DNA of 64,000 bases, taken from NCBI GenBank assembly GCA_030528125.1, contig JAUMZM010000001.1:1-64000 (forward strand), read 5' to 3'. The notes beneath the pieces are model-generated. The model saw nothing but the letters and a program-made list of their open reading frames with translations, ran no database searches and was not told where the DNA came from. Shown here piece after piece: positions 18,788 to 28,769 of this stretch. The DNA is from Tissierellia bacterium. Its GTDB lineage: Bacteria; Bacillota; Clostridia; Tissierellales; Peptoniphilaceae. Position 1 is the stretch's first letter; every line of letters starts with the position of its first letter. The translations under genes were made by a program, and so were the position numbers.

Positions 18788-19525
18788 ATGATGGCATATA
18801 TCTTAGCTGAAAACTTAAAAAACAAGCGTAGTTTTGTAAAAAAGCTCTTATTTATTGCACCTTTGATTGTAGTAATTCAATCTTTTATATTGATGCCATC
18901 ATATTTTACAATAAATTCTTATAATTGGTGGTATACAATTGTACTTCCTGCAACAATTTCATTAATAGCAGGTCTTATCAATCTAAAGGACGATAAGAAG
19001 TTAAAATATAAGGCCATATTTCCATTGGATATTGATCTTAAGAAAATTTGGATATCAAAAATCATAATAATTATTATTTATGTGGCTATTGCATTAGTTA
19101 TACACATGATTTTAACTTTTGTCATGCAAGGATTTGTTGGTCAAGTAACTGGAAGTTATGGGTTTAGAGATTTGCTTTTGGCAAGTTTATTGCTTTTATT
19201 TGCAAATATTTGGCAGATACCTTTGTGCTTATTTCTTGTTAAGAAAATAGGATTTGTAGGAGGGGTTGTGATTAATTCTATATTAGCTATAGGATTGGGG
19301 ATAGGATTTGCTGATAATAGCTTGTGGTTATTAGTGCCTTATTCTTATGGATTGCGCTTAATGATTCCTGCAATGAAAATTCTTCCAAATGGCCTATTAA
19401 TTGAACCAAATAACCCAATAATTGCAAATACATCTATACTAATTCCAATAGTTATATCATTTGTATTATTTATAATTCTAACAATAATTACTGCAAGGTA
19501 TTTTGCAAATCTTGAGGTGAAATGA
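18788..19525 (+). CDS. Lantibiotic-immunity ABC permease (LanE/MutE-like)
   Basis: Integral membrane protein of 245 residues with about six hydrophobic segments, small soluble loops and no recognisable enzyme motif. It starts one base after the ATPase stop and overlaps the next permease by four bases (ATGA). The position and the pattern MAYILAENLKNKRSFVKKLLFIAPL fit the MutE/EpiE permease group of LanFEG exporters. Two tandem ATGs leave the exact start uncertain by one codon. Confidence 0.72.
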   Translation: MMAYILAENLKNKRSFVKKLLFIAPLIVVIQSFILMPSYFTINSYNWWYTIVLPATISLIAGLINLKDDKKLKYKAIFPLDIDLKKIWISKIIIIIIYVAIALVIHMILTFVMQGFVGQVTGSYGFRDLLLASLLLLFANIWQIPLCLFLVKKIGFVGGVVINSILAIGLGIGFADNSLWLLVPYSYGLRLMIPAMKILPNGLLIEPNNPIIANTSILIPIVISFVLFIILTIITARYFANLEVK

Positions 19526-20262
19526 TGATTGGAATAATAAAATCAGAATTTTATAGAATAAGACATACAAGTCTTATATGGATACATTTGATTGTGCCGG
19601 TTTTGTATACTCTTATGTATCTTTTCTTGGCAAAAACTACAGGACTAAGAAATTACCCCAAAGACGATATAATTAAAACTTTCTTGGTCTTATTATCAGC
19701 TGCATTTCCAATAATAATAGGGGCAATAACGGCAAAGGTATCTGATTTAGAAATGAAAGCAGGAGGTTTTAAAGTTATTCTTTCAGAAACTAAATCTAGA
19801 AAAAAGGCATATATCTCTAAGCTTATAGTATTATTAATTGGAGGATTTTTCTCAACAATAATAGCAATTTGTCTATTTGCATTATTATTTCAAAATCAAA
19901 GTATGATAGACTACCTTGTAGAAGCTTTGCTGATTTTTGTAGGAACTATAGGAATATATATAATAAATTTGTGGGTATCTATAGCTATAGGACCTGGAGC
20001 AAGTATTGGATTAGGATTTGTAGGAGCATTACTTGCAGGACTTTCTCTTACAGGACTTTTCGATAGTATATGGTATTATATACCATATACTTGGCCATCA
20101 AGATTATCATTAACATATATAATAGGAAATGATTTAAATAGAATATTAACGAAAGAAGAATTTATCAAATGGGCTATTATAGCTATTCCTGTAATTATTG
20201 TATTACTAATATTATCGCTTATGTGGTTTAAAAAACGGGATGGCAAAGCTTATACGGATTAA
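19522..20262 (+). CDS. Lantibiotic-immunity ABC permease (LanG/MutG-like)
   Basis: Second permease, 246 residues with about six membrane segments. It contains an N-terminal IIKSEFYRIRHTSLIWIHLIVPV segment and a DLEMKAGGFKVILSETKSRKKAYISKL loop typical of MutG/EpiG-type permeases. It overlaps the preceding gene and is followed 11 bases later by the response regulator, which makes one operon. Forms a heteromeric transporter with the two upstream proteins. Confidence 0.72.
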   Translation: MMIGIIKSEFYRIRHTSLIWIHLIVPVLYTLMYLFLAKTTGLRNYPKDDIIKTFLVLLSAAFPIIIGAITAKVSDLEMKAGGFKVILSETKSRKKAYISKLIVLLIGGFFSTIIAICLFALLFQNQSMIDYLVEALLIFVGTIGIYIINLWVSIAIGPGASIGLGFVGALLAGLSLTGLFDSIWYYIPYTWPSRLSLTYIIGNDLNRILTKEEFIKWAIIAIPVIIVLLILSLMWFKKRDGKAYTD

Positions 20263-20273
20263 AAGGAGGGGAA

Positions 20274-20933
20274 ATGACAAGAATCTTGGTTATAGACGAT
20301 GAAGAAGATATGCTTGTAATGATAAAAAATATTCTTAAAAAAAGAAAATATATAGTAGATACTTACAAAAACCCCTTACAAATTGATAAGTCAAAACTAA
20401 CAAGCTATAATCTAATAATACTTGACATAATGATGCCAGGAATTGATGGAATAAGCTTTTGCAAAGAAATAAGAAATACGGTGGATTGTCCGATTATATT
20501 TTTGACGGCGAAAAGCATGGAAAGTGATATAGTCGAAGGACTTATAAGTGGCGGTGATGATTATATTACAAAGCCATTTGGAATAAATGAATTATTGGCA
20601 AGAGTAAATGCACATCTAAGACGAGAGAAAAGAGAAAAGCATTCAAGTCTAATTCTAGGAGATATAAGAATAGACCTATCTTCAAAAGAAATATACGTAA
20701 AAGATCAAATTCTACCTCTTACAAAATCAGAATATGAGATATGTGAACTCTTAGCTCATAGAAAATGGCAAGTATTTTCTAGAGAGCAAATCTATGAATT
20801 GATTTTTGGATATGATGGAATAGGAGATTCATCAGCAATATCAGAACATATCAAAAACATCAGAGCAAAGTTTAAGAAATATGGCATAACACCAATAGAA
20901 ACAGTTCGGGGTATAGGTTATAAATGGAAATAA
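20274..20933 (+). CDS. OmpR-family response regulator (NisR/SpaR-like)
   Basis: DNA-binding regulator of 219 residues. The receiver has the acidic pair DDEED, phospho-acceptor Asp in LIILDIMMPGIDG and the Lys of TKPFG. The winged-helix domain ends TVRGIGYKWK. It is preceded by a good AAGGAGG and its end overlaps the sensor kinase gene by about ten bases. Encoded after the three exporter genes, it probably activates their promoter in response to antimicrobial peptides. Confidence 0.85.
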   Translation: MTRILVIDDEEDMLVMIKNILKKRKYIVDTYKNPLQIDKSKLTSYNLIILDIMMPGIDGISFCKEIRNTVDCPIIFLTAKSMESDIVEGLISGGDDYITKPFGINELLARVNAHLRREKREKHSSLILGDIRIDLSSKEIYVKDQILPLTKSEYEICELLAHRKWQVFSREQIYELIFGYDGIGDSSAISEHIKNIRAKFKKYGITPIETVRGIGYKWK

Positions 20934-22294
20934 AAGGAAAATCATTAAAACTAATTTTTTTCGAATATTTGATAAGCGTTGGACTAGCACTTATTGTCTT
21001 TATTTCTATAGCATTATTTGTAAATGAGTCATTATTTGCAGTTGGATTTATAGTACCATCTAATTATACAGAAAATCTTATTCTTGAAAACAAAAATGAA
21101 ATTGCAGAAAGCGAAAGCTTTGATAATAGTTTGATTCTAGATAACACTTATTATATGTTTCTAAAAAAAGATGGTAAAATCCTAGATACCAATATGGATA
21201 AGAATAGACAAGAAAATGCGATACAATTTCATAATGGCAAATTATTTAATTCTGAGACTTCATCATATATCGAAATTGCAAGAGGAGATGGAATTGTAAT
21301 TATTAATTATAGCCTTATGCCATATTATTCTAATAAATGGGTAAGAGATAACTTTCCTAGTGTTAATGTCTTTCTTTCGATAATAATTGGAATCTTTTGT
21401 ATATTAGCTATCTTTATAGTGACTTTATTATGGGCAGACAAGGTTTCAAATAATCTAAAGCCAATGCTCAAAGCATCTGAGAAAATTGCAAAAAAAGACT
21501 TGAATTTCAAAATAGAATCCACAAATATCAAGGAATTTAATAGAGTACTAGATGGGCTTAATAGTATGAAAATAGCTCTTGGAGAATCTTTAAAGAAAGA
21601 ATGGGTTAATACACAAAATAGAAAAAACCAAATCTCAGCATTAACTCATGATCTAAAGACACCACTATCAATAGTACAGGGAAATGCCGAACTTCTAAAA
21701 GAAACAGACCTAGATAAAGATCAAGAACAACTTGTAGATTATATAATTAAAAATTCAAAGAGACTTACAGATTACATCTCAACTCTAATTCTTGTAAATA
21801 AGACAGATGATCTTATAAAGATCAATCTAAAAGAAATAGATTCAAAAGTCTTGGTAGATGAAATTACACAGATTGCAGATGAAATTTGCATTGTAAATAA
21901 TCGCAAAATCAAAAAAACTATTGATATAGAAAATAAAAAGATTATGCTAGATCTAGATCTAATAGAAAGAGCAATAGGTAATGTCTTAGCTAATGCTATG
22001 GAATATAGTCCAGCAGGAAGTGATATTGAATTATCAATTATAGAAAACGACAATTTCTTGGAAATAAAAGTTATGGATAATGGTAAAGGATTTTCCAAAA
22101 CAGACCTAGTCAACGCGACAGAAGAATTTTATAGAGGAGATAATAGCAGAAATTCATCGATTAATTTTGGAATGGGATTATTTATTGCCGATAAAATTCT
22201 TAATTTGCACAATGGAAAATTACTTCTAAGTAATAAGAAGGATCATAAAGGAGCAGTTGTAACATTAAAAATCCCCATAAATCAAAATATATAG
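20924..22294 (+). CDS. Sensor histidine kinase (SpaK/NisK-like)
   Basis: Membrane kinase of 456 residues. Two transmembrane segments (about residues 12-32 and 145-170) enclose an extracellular sensor loop of about 110 residues, then a HAMP-like stretch. The phospho-acceptor is His in ALTHDLKTPLSIVQGNAELL. ATP-binding boxes are N (IGNVLANAMEYSP), G1 (DNGKGF) and G2 (FGMGLFIADKI). Partner of the overlapping response regulator. Confidence 0.85.
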   Translation: MEIKGKSLKLIFFEYLISVGLALIVFISIALFVNESLFAVGFIVPSNYTENLILENKNEIAESESFDNSLILDNTYYMFLKKDGKILDTNMDKNRQENAIQFHNGKLFNSETSSYIEIARGDGIVIINYSLMPYYSNKWVRDNFPSVNVFLSIIIGIFCILAIFIVTLLWADKVSNNLKPMLKASEKIAKKDLNFKIESTNIKEFNRVLDGLNSMKIALGESLKKEWVNTQNRKNQISALTHDLKTPLSIVQGNAELLKETDLDKDQEQLVDYIIKNSKRLTDYISTLILVNKTDDLIKINLKEIDSKVLVDEITQIADEICIVNNRKIKKTIDIENKKIMLDLDLIERAIGNVLANAMEYSPAGSDIELSIIENDNFLEIKVMDNGKGFSKTDLVNATEEFYRGDNSRNSSINFGMGLFIADKILNLHNGKLLLSNKKDHKGAVVTLKIPINQNI

Positions 22295-22301
22295 TTATAA
22301 T

Positions 22302-22338
22302 AAGCCTATAAGAAATAAATCTTATAAGCTTTTTTATT
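22302..22338 (+). terminator. Terminator of the LanFEG-RK operon
   Basis: AAGCCTATAAGA and TCTTATAAGCTT form a hairpin with one mismatch and a six-base loop, followed by Ts, eight bases after the kinase stop codon. Confidence 0.7.
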
Positions 22339-22420
22339 TATATCTTTTGATATATTTATATCTTTTATAATCATATTATTGTGTGCTATAATTACTATAT
22401 AAAAATTAGGAGGATTTATT

Positions 22421-23137
22421 ATGAAAATAAGTAAAAAATTATTAGCAGGAGCTTTATGTTTATCAATAGTTGGACTAGCAGGATGTTCACAAAAAACAGA
22501 TAATCCTAGCAATTCTTCTGTAGATAAAACAGAAACTTCTGTAGAAGAGACACAAACAGAAGCTAAAGATGAAGTTAATGGAGTTTCTTTGGATAATCCA
22601 ATTAAAATTGACAAAGAAGCTAAGACAGTAACTGTTTTATCATCAGTAAATGGAAAGTATCTAACAGAAAATACTAGACATGCATCTGTCTACAAAGACG
22701 GTAGTAATGGAACAAAGTCTATATTTACAGCTTATGCAACACCTGAAGATCTATACAATGGTTTAATTGAAATTGGAGCAAAAGCTGGAGATAATATGAC
22801 TATGGATAATGCTACAACAACCAATGTTGAAGGAGACAAAATCACAGCAACAGTAACTTGGCAAGGTGCTGATAAAGATTATGATATTAATGAAGTTATA
22901 AAAGATAGCAATGGCAAAGAGATTGACTTTAGATTTGGTGGAAATGTTGATACAGCTAAAGACAAAAAAACAGGTTGTCTAACTTGTCTTGATTCTTGTC
23001 CTGTAGGAATAATTTCAAATGCAGCATATACTTATGGTGCAGTAGAAGAAAGAAATGAAGTAGAGTTTACAGGAAATGCAGATGTACTTCCTGAAGATGG
23101 AACTTATGTAGCAGTAACTTATGCACTAGTTGAATAG
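22421..23137 (+). CDS. YdjY-like lipoprotein with cysteine cluster
   Basis: A 238-residue lipoprotein: signal peptide with lipobox VGLAGC (Cys22), a Ser/Thr/Glu-rich linker, then a domain resembling YdjY (PIKIDKEAKTVTVLSSVNGKYL... SIFTAYATPEDLYNGLIEIGAKAGDN). Near the end is TGCLTCLDSCPVGIIS, a C-x2-C-x3-C-P set reminiscent of ferredoxin ligands but with only three closely spaced cysteines. In E. coli ydjY lies between two TVP38/TMEM64 genes (ydjX, ydjZ); here a TVP38 gene overlaps its end by eight bases, conserving that pairing. Start ATG has AGGAGG upstream. Surface redox role is inferred; the family has no established function that I know. Confidence 0.72.
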   Translation: MKISKKLLAGALCLSIVGLAGCSQKTDNPSNSSVDKTETSVEETQTEAKDEVNGVSLDNPIKIDKEAKTVTVLSSVNGKYLTENTRHASVYKDGSNGTKSIFTAYATPEDLYNGLIEIGAKAGDNMTMDNATTTNVEGDKITATVTWQGADKDYDINEVIKDSNGKEIDFRFGGNVDTAKDKKTGCLTCLDSCPVGIISNAAYTYGAVEERNEVEFTGNADVLPEDGTYVAVTYALVE

Positions 23138-24335
23138 GTTTGTGATATTTGTGAAAAAATTAAGAGCAGTATTTTATTATCTAACTACTGGAATTGCTGT
23201 TGGAGCATTAGCTTGCTTATTGTTATTATTCAATGTTAAATTGGAGATGATGGTAAGCCAACAGCTAGTAATGTATATACTTACTGGATGCGGATTGATA
23301 TTTTCGATAGCCTATACAAAGATTAATAGATATGTATTTTTCATTGTAGAAGCCTTGATATTTTTGATTGCATTAATTGGAGGGAAAATCCCAAGTCTAA
23401 TCTATATTGTAAAAGAATTTATAATGTATGATGGGCCAGTAAATAATATCTATATTCCAACGATAGTAGTCATAGTATTGATTAATATTATAAATATTTA
23501 TATAGTAGCTACTCAAAAGAAATATCAAAAATTCTACACTATAGATGAAAGAAAAGCTAGGAAAGAAAAAGAAGTTAAACTAAGTGACTTAAGAAAAGAG
23601 AAATCCAAAGAAGAAATATCTAGACTAAAGAAGAAGAGATCAAAAGAAAGAATTATAGCACTTGTGATTATAGGAGCCTTTCTATTAGTGTATTTCTTGG
23701 TTCCAACAGTCCATGATAAAATAAATGAAGCGTTCTCTACTATTTCAAAGCTAGATGCAAATGAAGTTGTTAAATACTTGAGATCTTATGGAAAACAAGC
23801 AGCCATTGTATCATTCATACTTATGGTCTTGCAATCAGTAGTAGCACCAATTCCAGCATTTTTGATTACCTTATCTAATGCAGTAATATTTGGCTGGGTC
23901 AAAGGAGCAATGCTTTCTTGGTCATCAGCTATGGCAGGAGCTGCCTTATGCTTTTTCTTAGCAAGAGCCTTGGGAAGAGAACCTATTGAAAAGCTTACAA
24001 GTAAGGGAGCAATGGAAAGTGTTGATGTGTTTTTTGAAAGATATGGAAAGTATGCTATCTTAGTATGTAGATTACTTCCATTTGTGTCTTTTGATTTTGT
24101 AAGTTATGGAGCAGGACTTACCAATATGGGATTTTGGTCTTTCTTTATAGCTACAGGAATAGGACAATTGCCAGCTACAATAGTTTATTCCTATGTAGGA
24201 GGAACTTTAACTGGAGGAGCACAGAAACTTTTCATAGGACTATTGACACTATTTGCCATTTCCATACTAATTGGTATATCAAAGAAAGTATATAATGATA
24301 AACAAAAGAAAAAAGAAGGAAAAGTTAGCGAATAA
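23130..24335 (+). CDS. TVP38/TMEM64 (VTT domain) membrane protein
   Basis: About 400 residues in two parts. The N-terminal third has four hydrophobic segments not typical of the family, followed by a lysine/glutamate-rich cytoplasmic stretch (about 140-175). The C-terminal part is a VTT/DedA-like domain with APIPAFLITLSNAVIFGWVKGAMLSWSSAMAGA, FFLARALGR, and CRLLPFVSFDFVSYGAGL. The start is uncertain: TTG at 23130 overlaps the upstream stop, and GTGs at 23142 and 23151 are in frame with no convincing ribosome binding site. Operon partner of the YdjY-like lipoprotein. VTT proteins are membrane or lipid handling proteins; the specific role is unknown. Confidence 0.75.
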   Translation: MNRFVIFVKKLRAVFYYLTTGIAVGALACLLLLFNVKLEMMVSQQLVMYILTGCGLIFSIAYTKINRYVFFIVEALIFLIALIGGKIPSLIYIVKEFIMYDGPVNNIYIPTIVVIVLINIINIYIVATQKKYQKFYTIDERKARKEKEVKLSDLRKEKSKEEISRLKKKRSKERIIALVIIGAFLLVYFLVPTVHDKINEAFSTISKLDANEVVKYLRSYGKQAAIVSFILMVLQSVVAPIPAFLITLSNAVIFGWVKGAMLSWSSAMAGAALCFFLARALGREPIEKLTSKGAMESVDVFFERYGKYAILVCRLLPFVSFDFVSYGAGLTNMGFWSFFIATGIGQLPATIVYSYVGGTLTGGAQKLFIGLLTLFAISILIGISKKVYNDKQKKKEGKVSE

Positions 24336-24374
24336 GTCTTATAATTTTAGATATAAGAAAATAAATATTGATAT

Positions 24375-24412
24375 AAAAACCGACCTTGGTGTTAAACTTA
24401 GGTCGGTTTTTC
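24375..24412. terminator. Bidirectional terminator
   Basis: AAACCGACCT pairs with AGGTCGGTTT, with A-runs on one side and Ts on the other, between the convergent TVP38 and acyltransferase genes. Confidence 0.8.
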
Positions 24413-24413
24413 G

Positions 24414-26294
24414 TTAATTTTTTAAATAATTTCTAGTATTTAAAATTGCTCTAATTACTATTTTCGCATAATATTCAGATCCTTCTACATTTGGATGGAC
24501 TAAATCTTGAGCAAAAAGTTCCTTTTTGCCTTTAGCATAAGAATACCAATCAACTAAGTAAGCATTGTCGGTTTCTTTACAGAAATCTGCTAATTGACCG
24601 TTGATGTAATCTTGCCAAGGCTGAGTGTGAGAAGTATTTACAAAAAGCACTTCTCTACCATCTGCTATCTGCATGATCTGAGATAAATCATCTGCTTCTA
24701 TCTTGCCATTAGAACCAAGAACAATGAGGATAATATTTCCAAGTCCTTGGTCATTTTTGATAGCGGTTAATACATCTGGCCCTTCAGGCAAATCTCTGCC
24801 AACTTCTCCATCAAGATAAAGATTTGGCACATAGTCTCTTAAATAAGAGTTAATATCTATTAGTATTGAATCACTAACTGCCGTTATGGATAAATCCTTC
24901 AGATAAGAAAGCTCTGAAGTTGTAAAATCAAAGTCATATTTATCTTTAGCTTTTTTTACCTTGTTGGATTTATTTGAATCTTTTCCATTTGACGATGTAG
25001 AAGTTTCGTCATTTCTATTTTCTTCTTTTTTATTTTTCTTTGATTCAAGGGCCTTTTTGTTGTCAGCTTCTATTTGAGCCTTATTTTTGTTTAATGTCTT
25101 TTCAAGATTTTTCATATCTTGATCTTTGGAATCTTTGATAAAGCTTGAAGCAAAGACCATTGCTGCCATAAATAATATAGTTATAATCAAAAGTGGCCGT
25201 TTTTTGAATTTGATTTTAAAAATATTATAGCTTATTTCACTTATAACTATAAGCAAAATCATCTCCAATAAGAAAAATCCAATCTTTGATCCGGTACCCG
25301 TTGCAAGAGCATAGGCAAAGAATATTTCAAGCATATATTGCCATAGATATATATGATATGACCTAGATCCCAAGTAATAAAGAATGGTTCCTACAGGACC
25401 GATTTTTCTTCTTACTCTGCCATGTCCTAGAATCAGATTCTTCTCATAAATATATAAGGATAATACCAAAAATCCCACTAGCAAAGTATAAAATACCATA
25501 AATAATCTATAGGTAAAATATGATTCTCCTTCTACAAAGAAGAAAGGGATAATAGAAAGAACTAAGATTATTAAAAAGCCGATTTTTTGGGTCTTCTCAG
25601 TAAATTTCTTTAAATAGTTCTCAAATCTTTCACTTTCCAAATACAATAGTCCTCCCAAAAATAGAGCAGACATTCTGCTATCTGGACCATAGTAAATCCT
25701 AGTTATATTTGCTTTTCTAATAGCTAAGATATACATAATTACAAAAGATATAATTGTAAGACCTGCAAAAATTTTTTTCCTAAATTTTTGCAAATCATAT
25801 CTATTTATTAAAAAGTTAAGAACGTAAAAAATAAATATATATTGAATTTGCAAGGATATATACCAAAGATGAGTAAATATCGAGAAATTACCATTTCTTT
25901 GGAAATAGGATCCACCAGAAACTATTTGAGAGATATTCTGGTATCCAAAGGCAACCGGGAATGCTGATTTGATAGAATCTGTAAAAATATCCTTGTAAAA
26001 AATAAAAGACACCAATAGACCTATAACCATGACGGTATATAGAGGAGGCAAAAGCTTACTAAATCTAGAAATTAGGCTATTCTTGAGTTCTTCTTTGCTA
26101 TTAAGATTGGATTTGTTATCCAAGTTTCTTGTCATCAAAAAGCCAGACATCAAAAAGAACATCACAACTCCCAAGAAACCACCTTTTATTCTTTGGGGAA
26201 AGAGGTGGAAAAAGGTAATGCCCAAAGTTGCTATTCCTCTTAAAATAGTTATATAGTTAAGATTTCTTCTTCTGATTTTTCTTTTTCCATTCAT
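24414..26294 (-). CDS. OatA-like acyltransferase with C-terminal SGNH domain
   Basis: About 626 residues. The N-terminal acyltransferase-3 domain begins NYITILRGIATLGITFFHLFP and has about ten or eleven membrane helices. A charged low-complexity linker (about residues 395-445) leads to an extracellular SGNH esterase-like domain: block I AVSDSILID with the nucleophile Ser (family usually GDS), LGSNG as the Gly/Asn block, and DLVHPNVEGSEYY with the catalytic Asp/His. This is the OatA layout: acetyl groups are carried across the membrane and placed on peptidoglycan or another wall polymer. ATG 26294 is preferred because AGGAG precedes it; the frame is open to 26321. Confidence 0.82.
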   Translation of the reverse strand: MNGKRKIRRRNLNYITILRGIATLGITFFHLFPQRIKGGFLGVVMFFLMSGFLMTRNLDNKSNLNSKEELKNSLISRFSKLLPPLYTVMVIGLLVSFIFYKDIFTDSIKSAFPVAFGYQNISQIVSGGSYFQRNGNFSIFTHLWYISLQIQYIFIFYVLNFLINRYDLQKFRKKIFAGLTIISFVIMYILAIRKANITRIYYGPDSRMSALFLGGLLYLESERFENYLKKFTEKTQKIGFLIILVLSIIPFFFVEGESYFTYRLFMVFYTLLVGFLVLSLYIYEKNLILGHGRVRRKIGPVGTILYYLGSRSYHIYLWQYMLEIFFAYALATGTGSKIGFFLLEMILLIVISEISYNIFKIKFKKRPLLIITILFMAAMVFASSFIKDSKDQDMKNLEKTLNKNKAQIEADNKKALESKKNKKEENRNDETSTSSNGKDSNKSNKVKKAKDKYDFDFTTSELSYLKDLSITAVSDSILIDINSYLRDYVPNLYLDGEVGRDLPEGPDVLTAIKNDQGLGNIILIVLGSNGKIEADDLSQIMQIADGREVLFVNTSHTQPWQDYINGQLADFCKETDNAYLVDWYSYAKGKKELFAQDLVHPNVEGSEYYAKIVIRAILNTRNYLKN

Positions 26295-26574
26295 AAATCT
26301 ATCTCCTAAAGTCATTAACAATTATAAAACAAGAAAAAACATAATTCAACAAAATGGCCAAATTGTAATATTTTGTAACAGTATTAACAAAATTTTAATC
26401 ATTTGATAAATAAAAAAAGTATGCAAATAATAACTAGATCTATCTTAAATTAAGTATTCATAATGCTCTTTTTAGAGTATGGATTATATATTTTCATTCA
26501 CAAAAGCGTATTAATTTATGTAATAATTAGAAAAGTGATATAATTCTATTAAGTTGTCAATTATGGAGGACTTT
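26295..26574. other. Divergent intergenic region
   Basis: About 280 A+T-rich bases between the acyltransferase and TetR genes. A possible plus-strand promoter for the TetR gene has TATAAT at 26539-26544, with only a weak -35. I see no RNA gene, ORF with ribosome binding site or repeat family here. Confidence 0.4.
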
Positions 26575-27243
26575 ATGAGTTATAATGATAAAACAAAACT
26601 TACTAGACATAAAAAATTAATGATAGTTCAATTTATGGATTGTACTAAAAAAATAATAAGAGAAGAAGGAATAGAAGCAGTAACTATAAGAAAGGTTGCC
26701 AAATGCAGCTCAATGAATAGTGCAACTATTTATAATTACTTTGTAAATCTAGAACATTTATTAGTCTTTTCATTAATGGATGAATTGTCAGATTACATAA
26801 AAGCACTTCCAGAAGCTATAGAAGGCAAAAACAATTCATTAGAGATATTCTATGCAGTGTGGGATTGCTTTATAAAATATTCATATACCAATACAAAACC
26901 ATACATGAAATTATTCTTTTCTAATTTGGATAATCAAATAGAATACTATATCGAACAATACTATAGAATCTTTCCACTTGAGCTAGATGAAGACAAATAC
27001 ACACCACATATAATAGATATGCTAAATTCAAGTGAGATTTTTACAAGAAATATCTATATACTAAACGACTGCGTAAAAGATGGATACATAAAAGAAAGTG
27101 ATGCATACGATATCAATAATATATTGGTATTTACCTATGAGGGAATCCTTAGAAGAATAGATTCAGGCAAACTAGATTCTAATAAAGGAATAGATATGTT
27201 TAATTGCTATATAAGAAAGATAATGAATTCTTTTATGGAATAA
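26575..27243 (+). CDS. TetR-family transcriptional regulator
   Basis: A 222-residue protein with an N-terminal helix-turn-helix: IIREEGIEAVTIRKVAKCSSMNSATIYNYFVNLEHLL fits the TetR pattern, including the YNYF recognition-helix end. The rest is helical with no recognisable ligand domain. ATG 26575 is chosen because TGGAGGA lies five to six bases before it. The next genes are the type I restriction locus, 64 bases downstream; whether it controls them or itself is unknown. Confidence 0.8.
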   Translation: MSYNDKTKLTRHKKLMIVQFMDCTKKIIREEGIEAVTIRKVAKCSSMNSATIYNYFVNLEHLLVFSLMDELSDYIKALPEAIEGKNNSLEIFYAVWDCFIKYSYTNTKPYMKLFFSNLDNQIEYYIEQYYRIFPLELDEDKYTPHIIDMLNSSEIFTRNIYILNDCVKDGYIKESDAYDINNILVFTYEGILRRIDSGKLDSNKGIDMFNCYIRKIMNSFME

Positions 27244-27307
27244 TTGATATAATTATAGATGATTTTAATAAGAAATGTTAAAGAATTAAAATAAAGGAGA
27301 ATTACAT

Positions 27308-28769
27308 ATGATAACAGGAGAATTAAAAAACAGGGTTGATAAGATTTGGGAGAATTTCTGGACTGGTGGGATAACCAATCCACTAACGGTAATAGAGCAA
27401 TTTACCTACCTTATCTTTATAAAATCCCTTGATGATAAGCAACTAAGATCAGAAAAGGAAGCAGAGCTTTTGGGTATAGAACCCAAGATTATATTTGATA
27501 AGGACAATGAAGAGCTCAGATGGTCTAATTTCAAGCACTTTGATTCCAAGAAAATGTTTGAAATAATGTCAACCAAGGTGTTTCCTTTTATAAAGAATCT
27601 TAGCAATAATGATAATTCTTCGTTTTCAATATTTATGAAAGATGCAAATTTTGTAATTCCAACTCCAAGACTTCTTGAAATTGTTGTAACAAACATAGAC
27701 CAATTGATGGAAGACCTTCCACTAAAGGACTTGGGAGATTTGTACGAGTACATGCTAAGTAAGCTTACAACAGCAGGAACCAATGGACAGTTTAGAACAC
27801 CAAGACATATTATAGATATGATGGTAAAATTAGTTAAGCCAAATCCTAATGACATCGTGATAGATCCAGCAGTTGGAACTGCAGGATTTCTAATTTCTGT
27901 AGTAGAATATCTTGAAAAACACTACGAGAATGAATTGCTAACTTCAGAAGATTTCAAAAATCATTTCAATAATGATATGTTTAATGGAAATGATACAGAA
28001 TCTACGATGCTTAGAATTTCAACAATGAATATGATACTTCATGATGTAGAAAATCCTCAAATAAGATATATGGATTCCCTATCAAATTCAAATAAAGAAA
28101 GAGAAAAATATACTCTTGTCCTAGCCAATCCACCTTTTAAAGGAACGCTTGATAAGGAAACGACAGCCGATGATCTTACAAGAATAACTAATACCAAAAA
28201 GACCGAGCTTTTGTTTGTGGCATTGATGCTAAATCTTCTAAAAAGTGGTGGAAGAGCTGCAGTTATAGTCCCAGATGGAGTATTATTTGGAGCAAGCAAT
28301 GCCCACAAGTCTTTAAGAAAAGAACTTATAGATAACAACAAAGCTTCAAGGAGTAATCTCTATGCCTTCAGGAGTATTTAAGCCATATACGGGAGTTTCT
28401 ACTGCCATACTTTTATTTACAAAGACAGGAATTGGAGGAACTGATAAGGTATGGTTCTATGATATGCAAGCGGATGGACTATCACTTGATGATAAGAGAG
28501 AAGAAATAGAAGAAAATGATATACCTGATATTATAGAAAGATATAATAATATAGAAAAAGAAAATGATAGAAAAAGAACAGATAAGTCCTTTATGGTTGA
28601 TGTAGAAGAGATAAGAGAAAATGGATACGACCTATCAATCAATAGGTATAAGGAAATAGTCTATGACAAGGTAGAATATGAAGACCCCAAAGCAATAATT
28701 GAGAAAATAAGAAAACTAGAAGATGAAATACAAACAGGACTTAATGAAATAGATAAGTTGGTGAAATAG
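27308..28769 (+). pseudogene. hsdM: Type I restriction-modification methyltransferase HsdM, frameshifted
   Basis: Two adjacent frames together make one HsdM of about 486 residues. The first (27308-28381) has the N-terminal helical domain, a DPAVGTAGFL motif I (usual Cys replaced by Val), and LANPPF motif IV. The second begins before MPSGVFKPYTGVSTAILLFTK, which family members have in one frame after ...RKELIDNNKLQGVIS. The break is explained by one extra A in CAAAG at 28339-28343: removing it restores NNKLQGVISMPSGVFK. Downstream parts end ...NEIDKLVK and abut hsdS with no gap. As written the methyltransferase would be truncated and inactive unless frameshifting occurs or the base is a sequencing error. 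Confidence 0.85.

Noticed and set aside
27406-27855. Open frame of 149 residues opposite hsdM
   Set aside because: Shadow of the methyltransferase coding strand; composition and motifs fit hsdM only.
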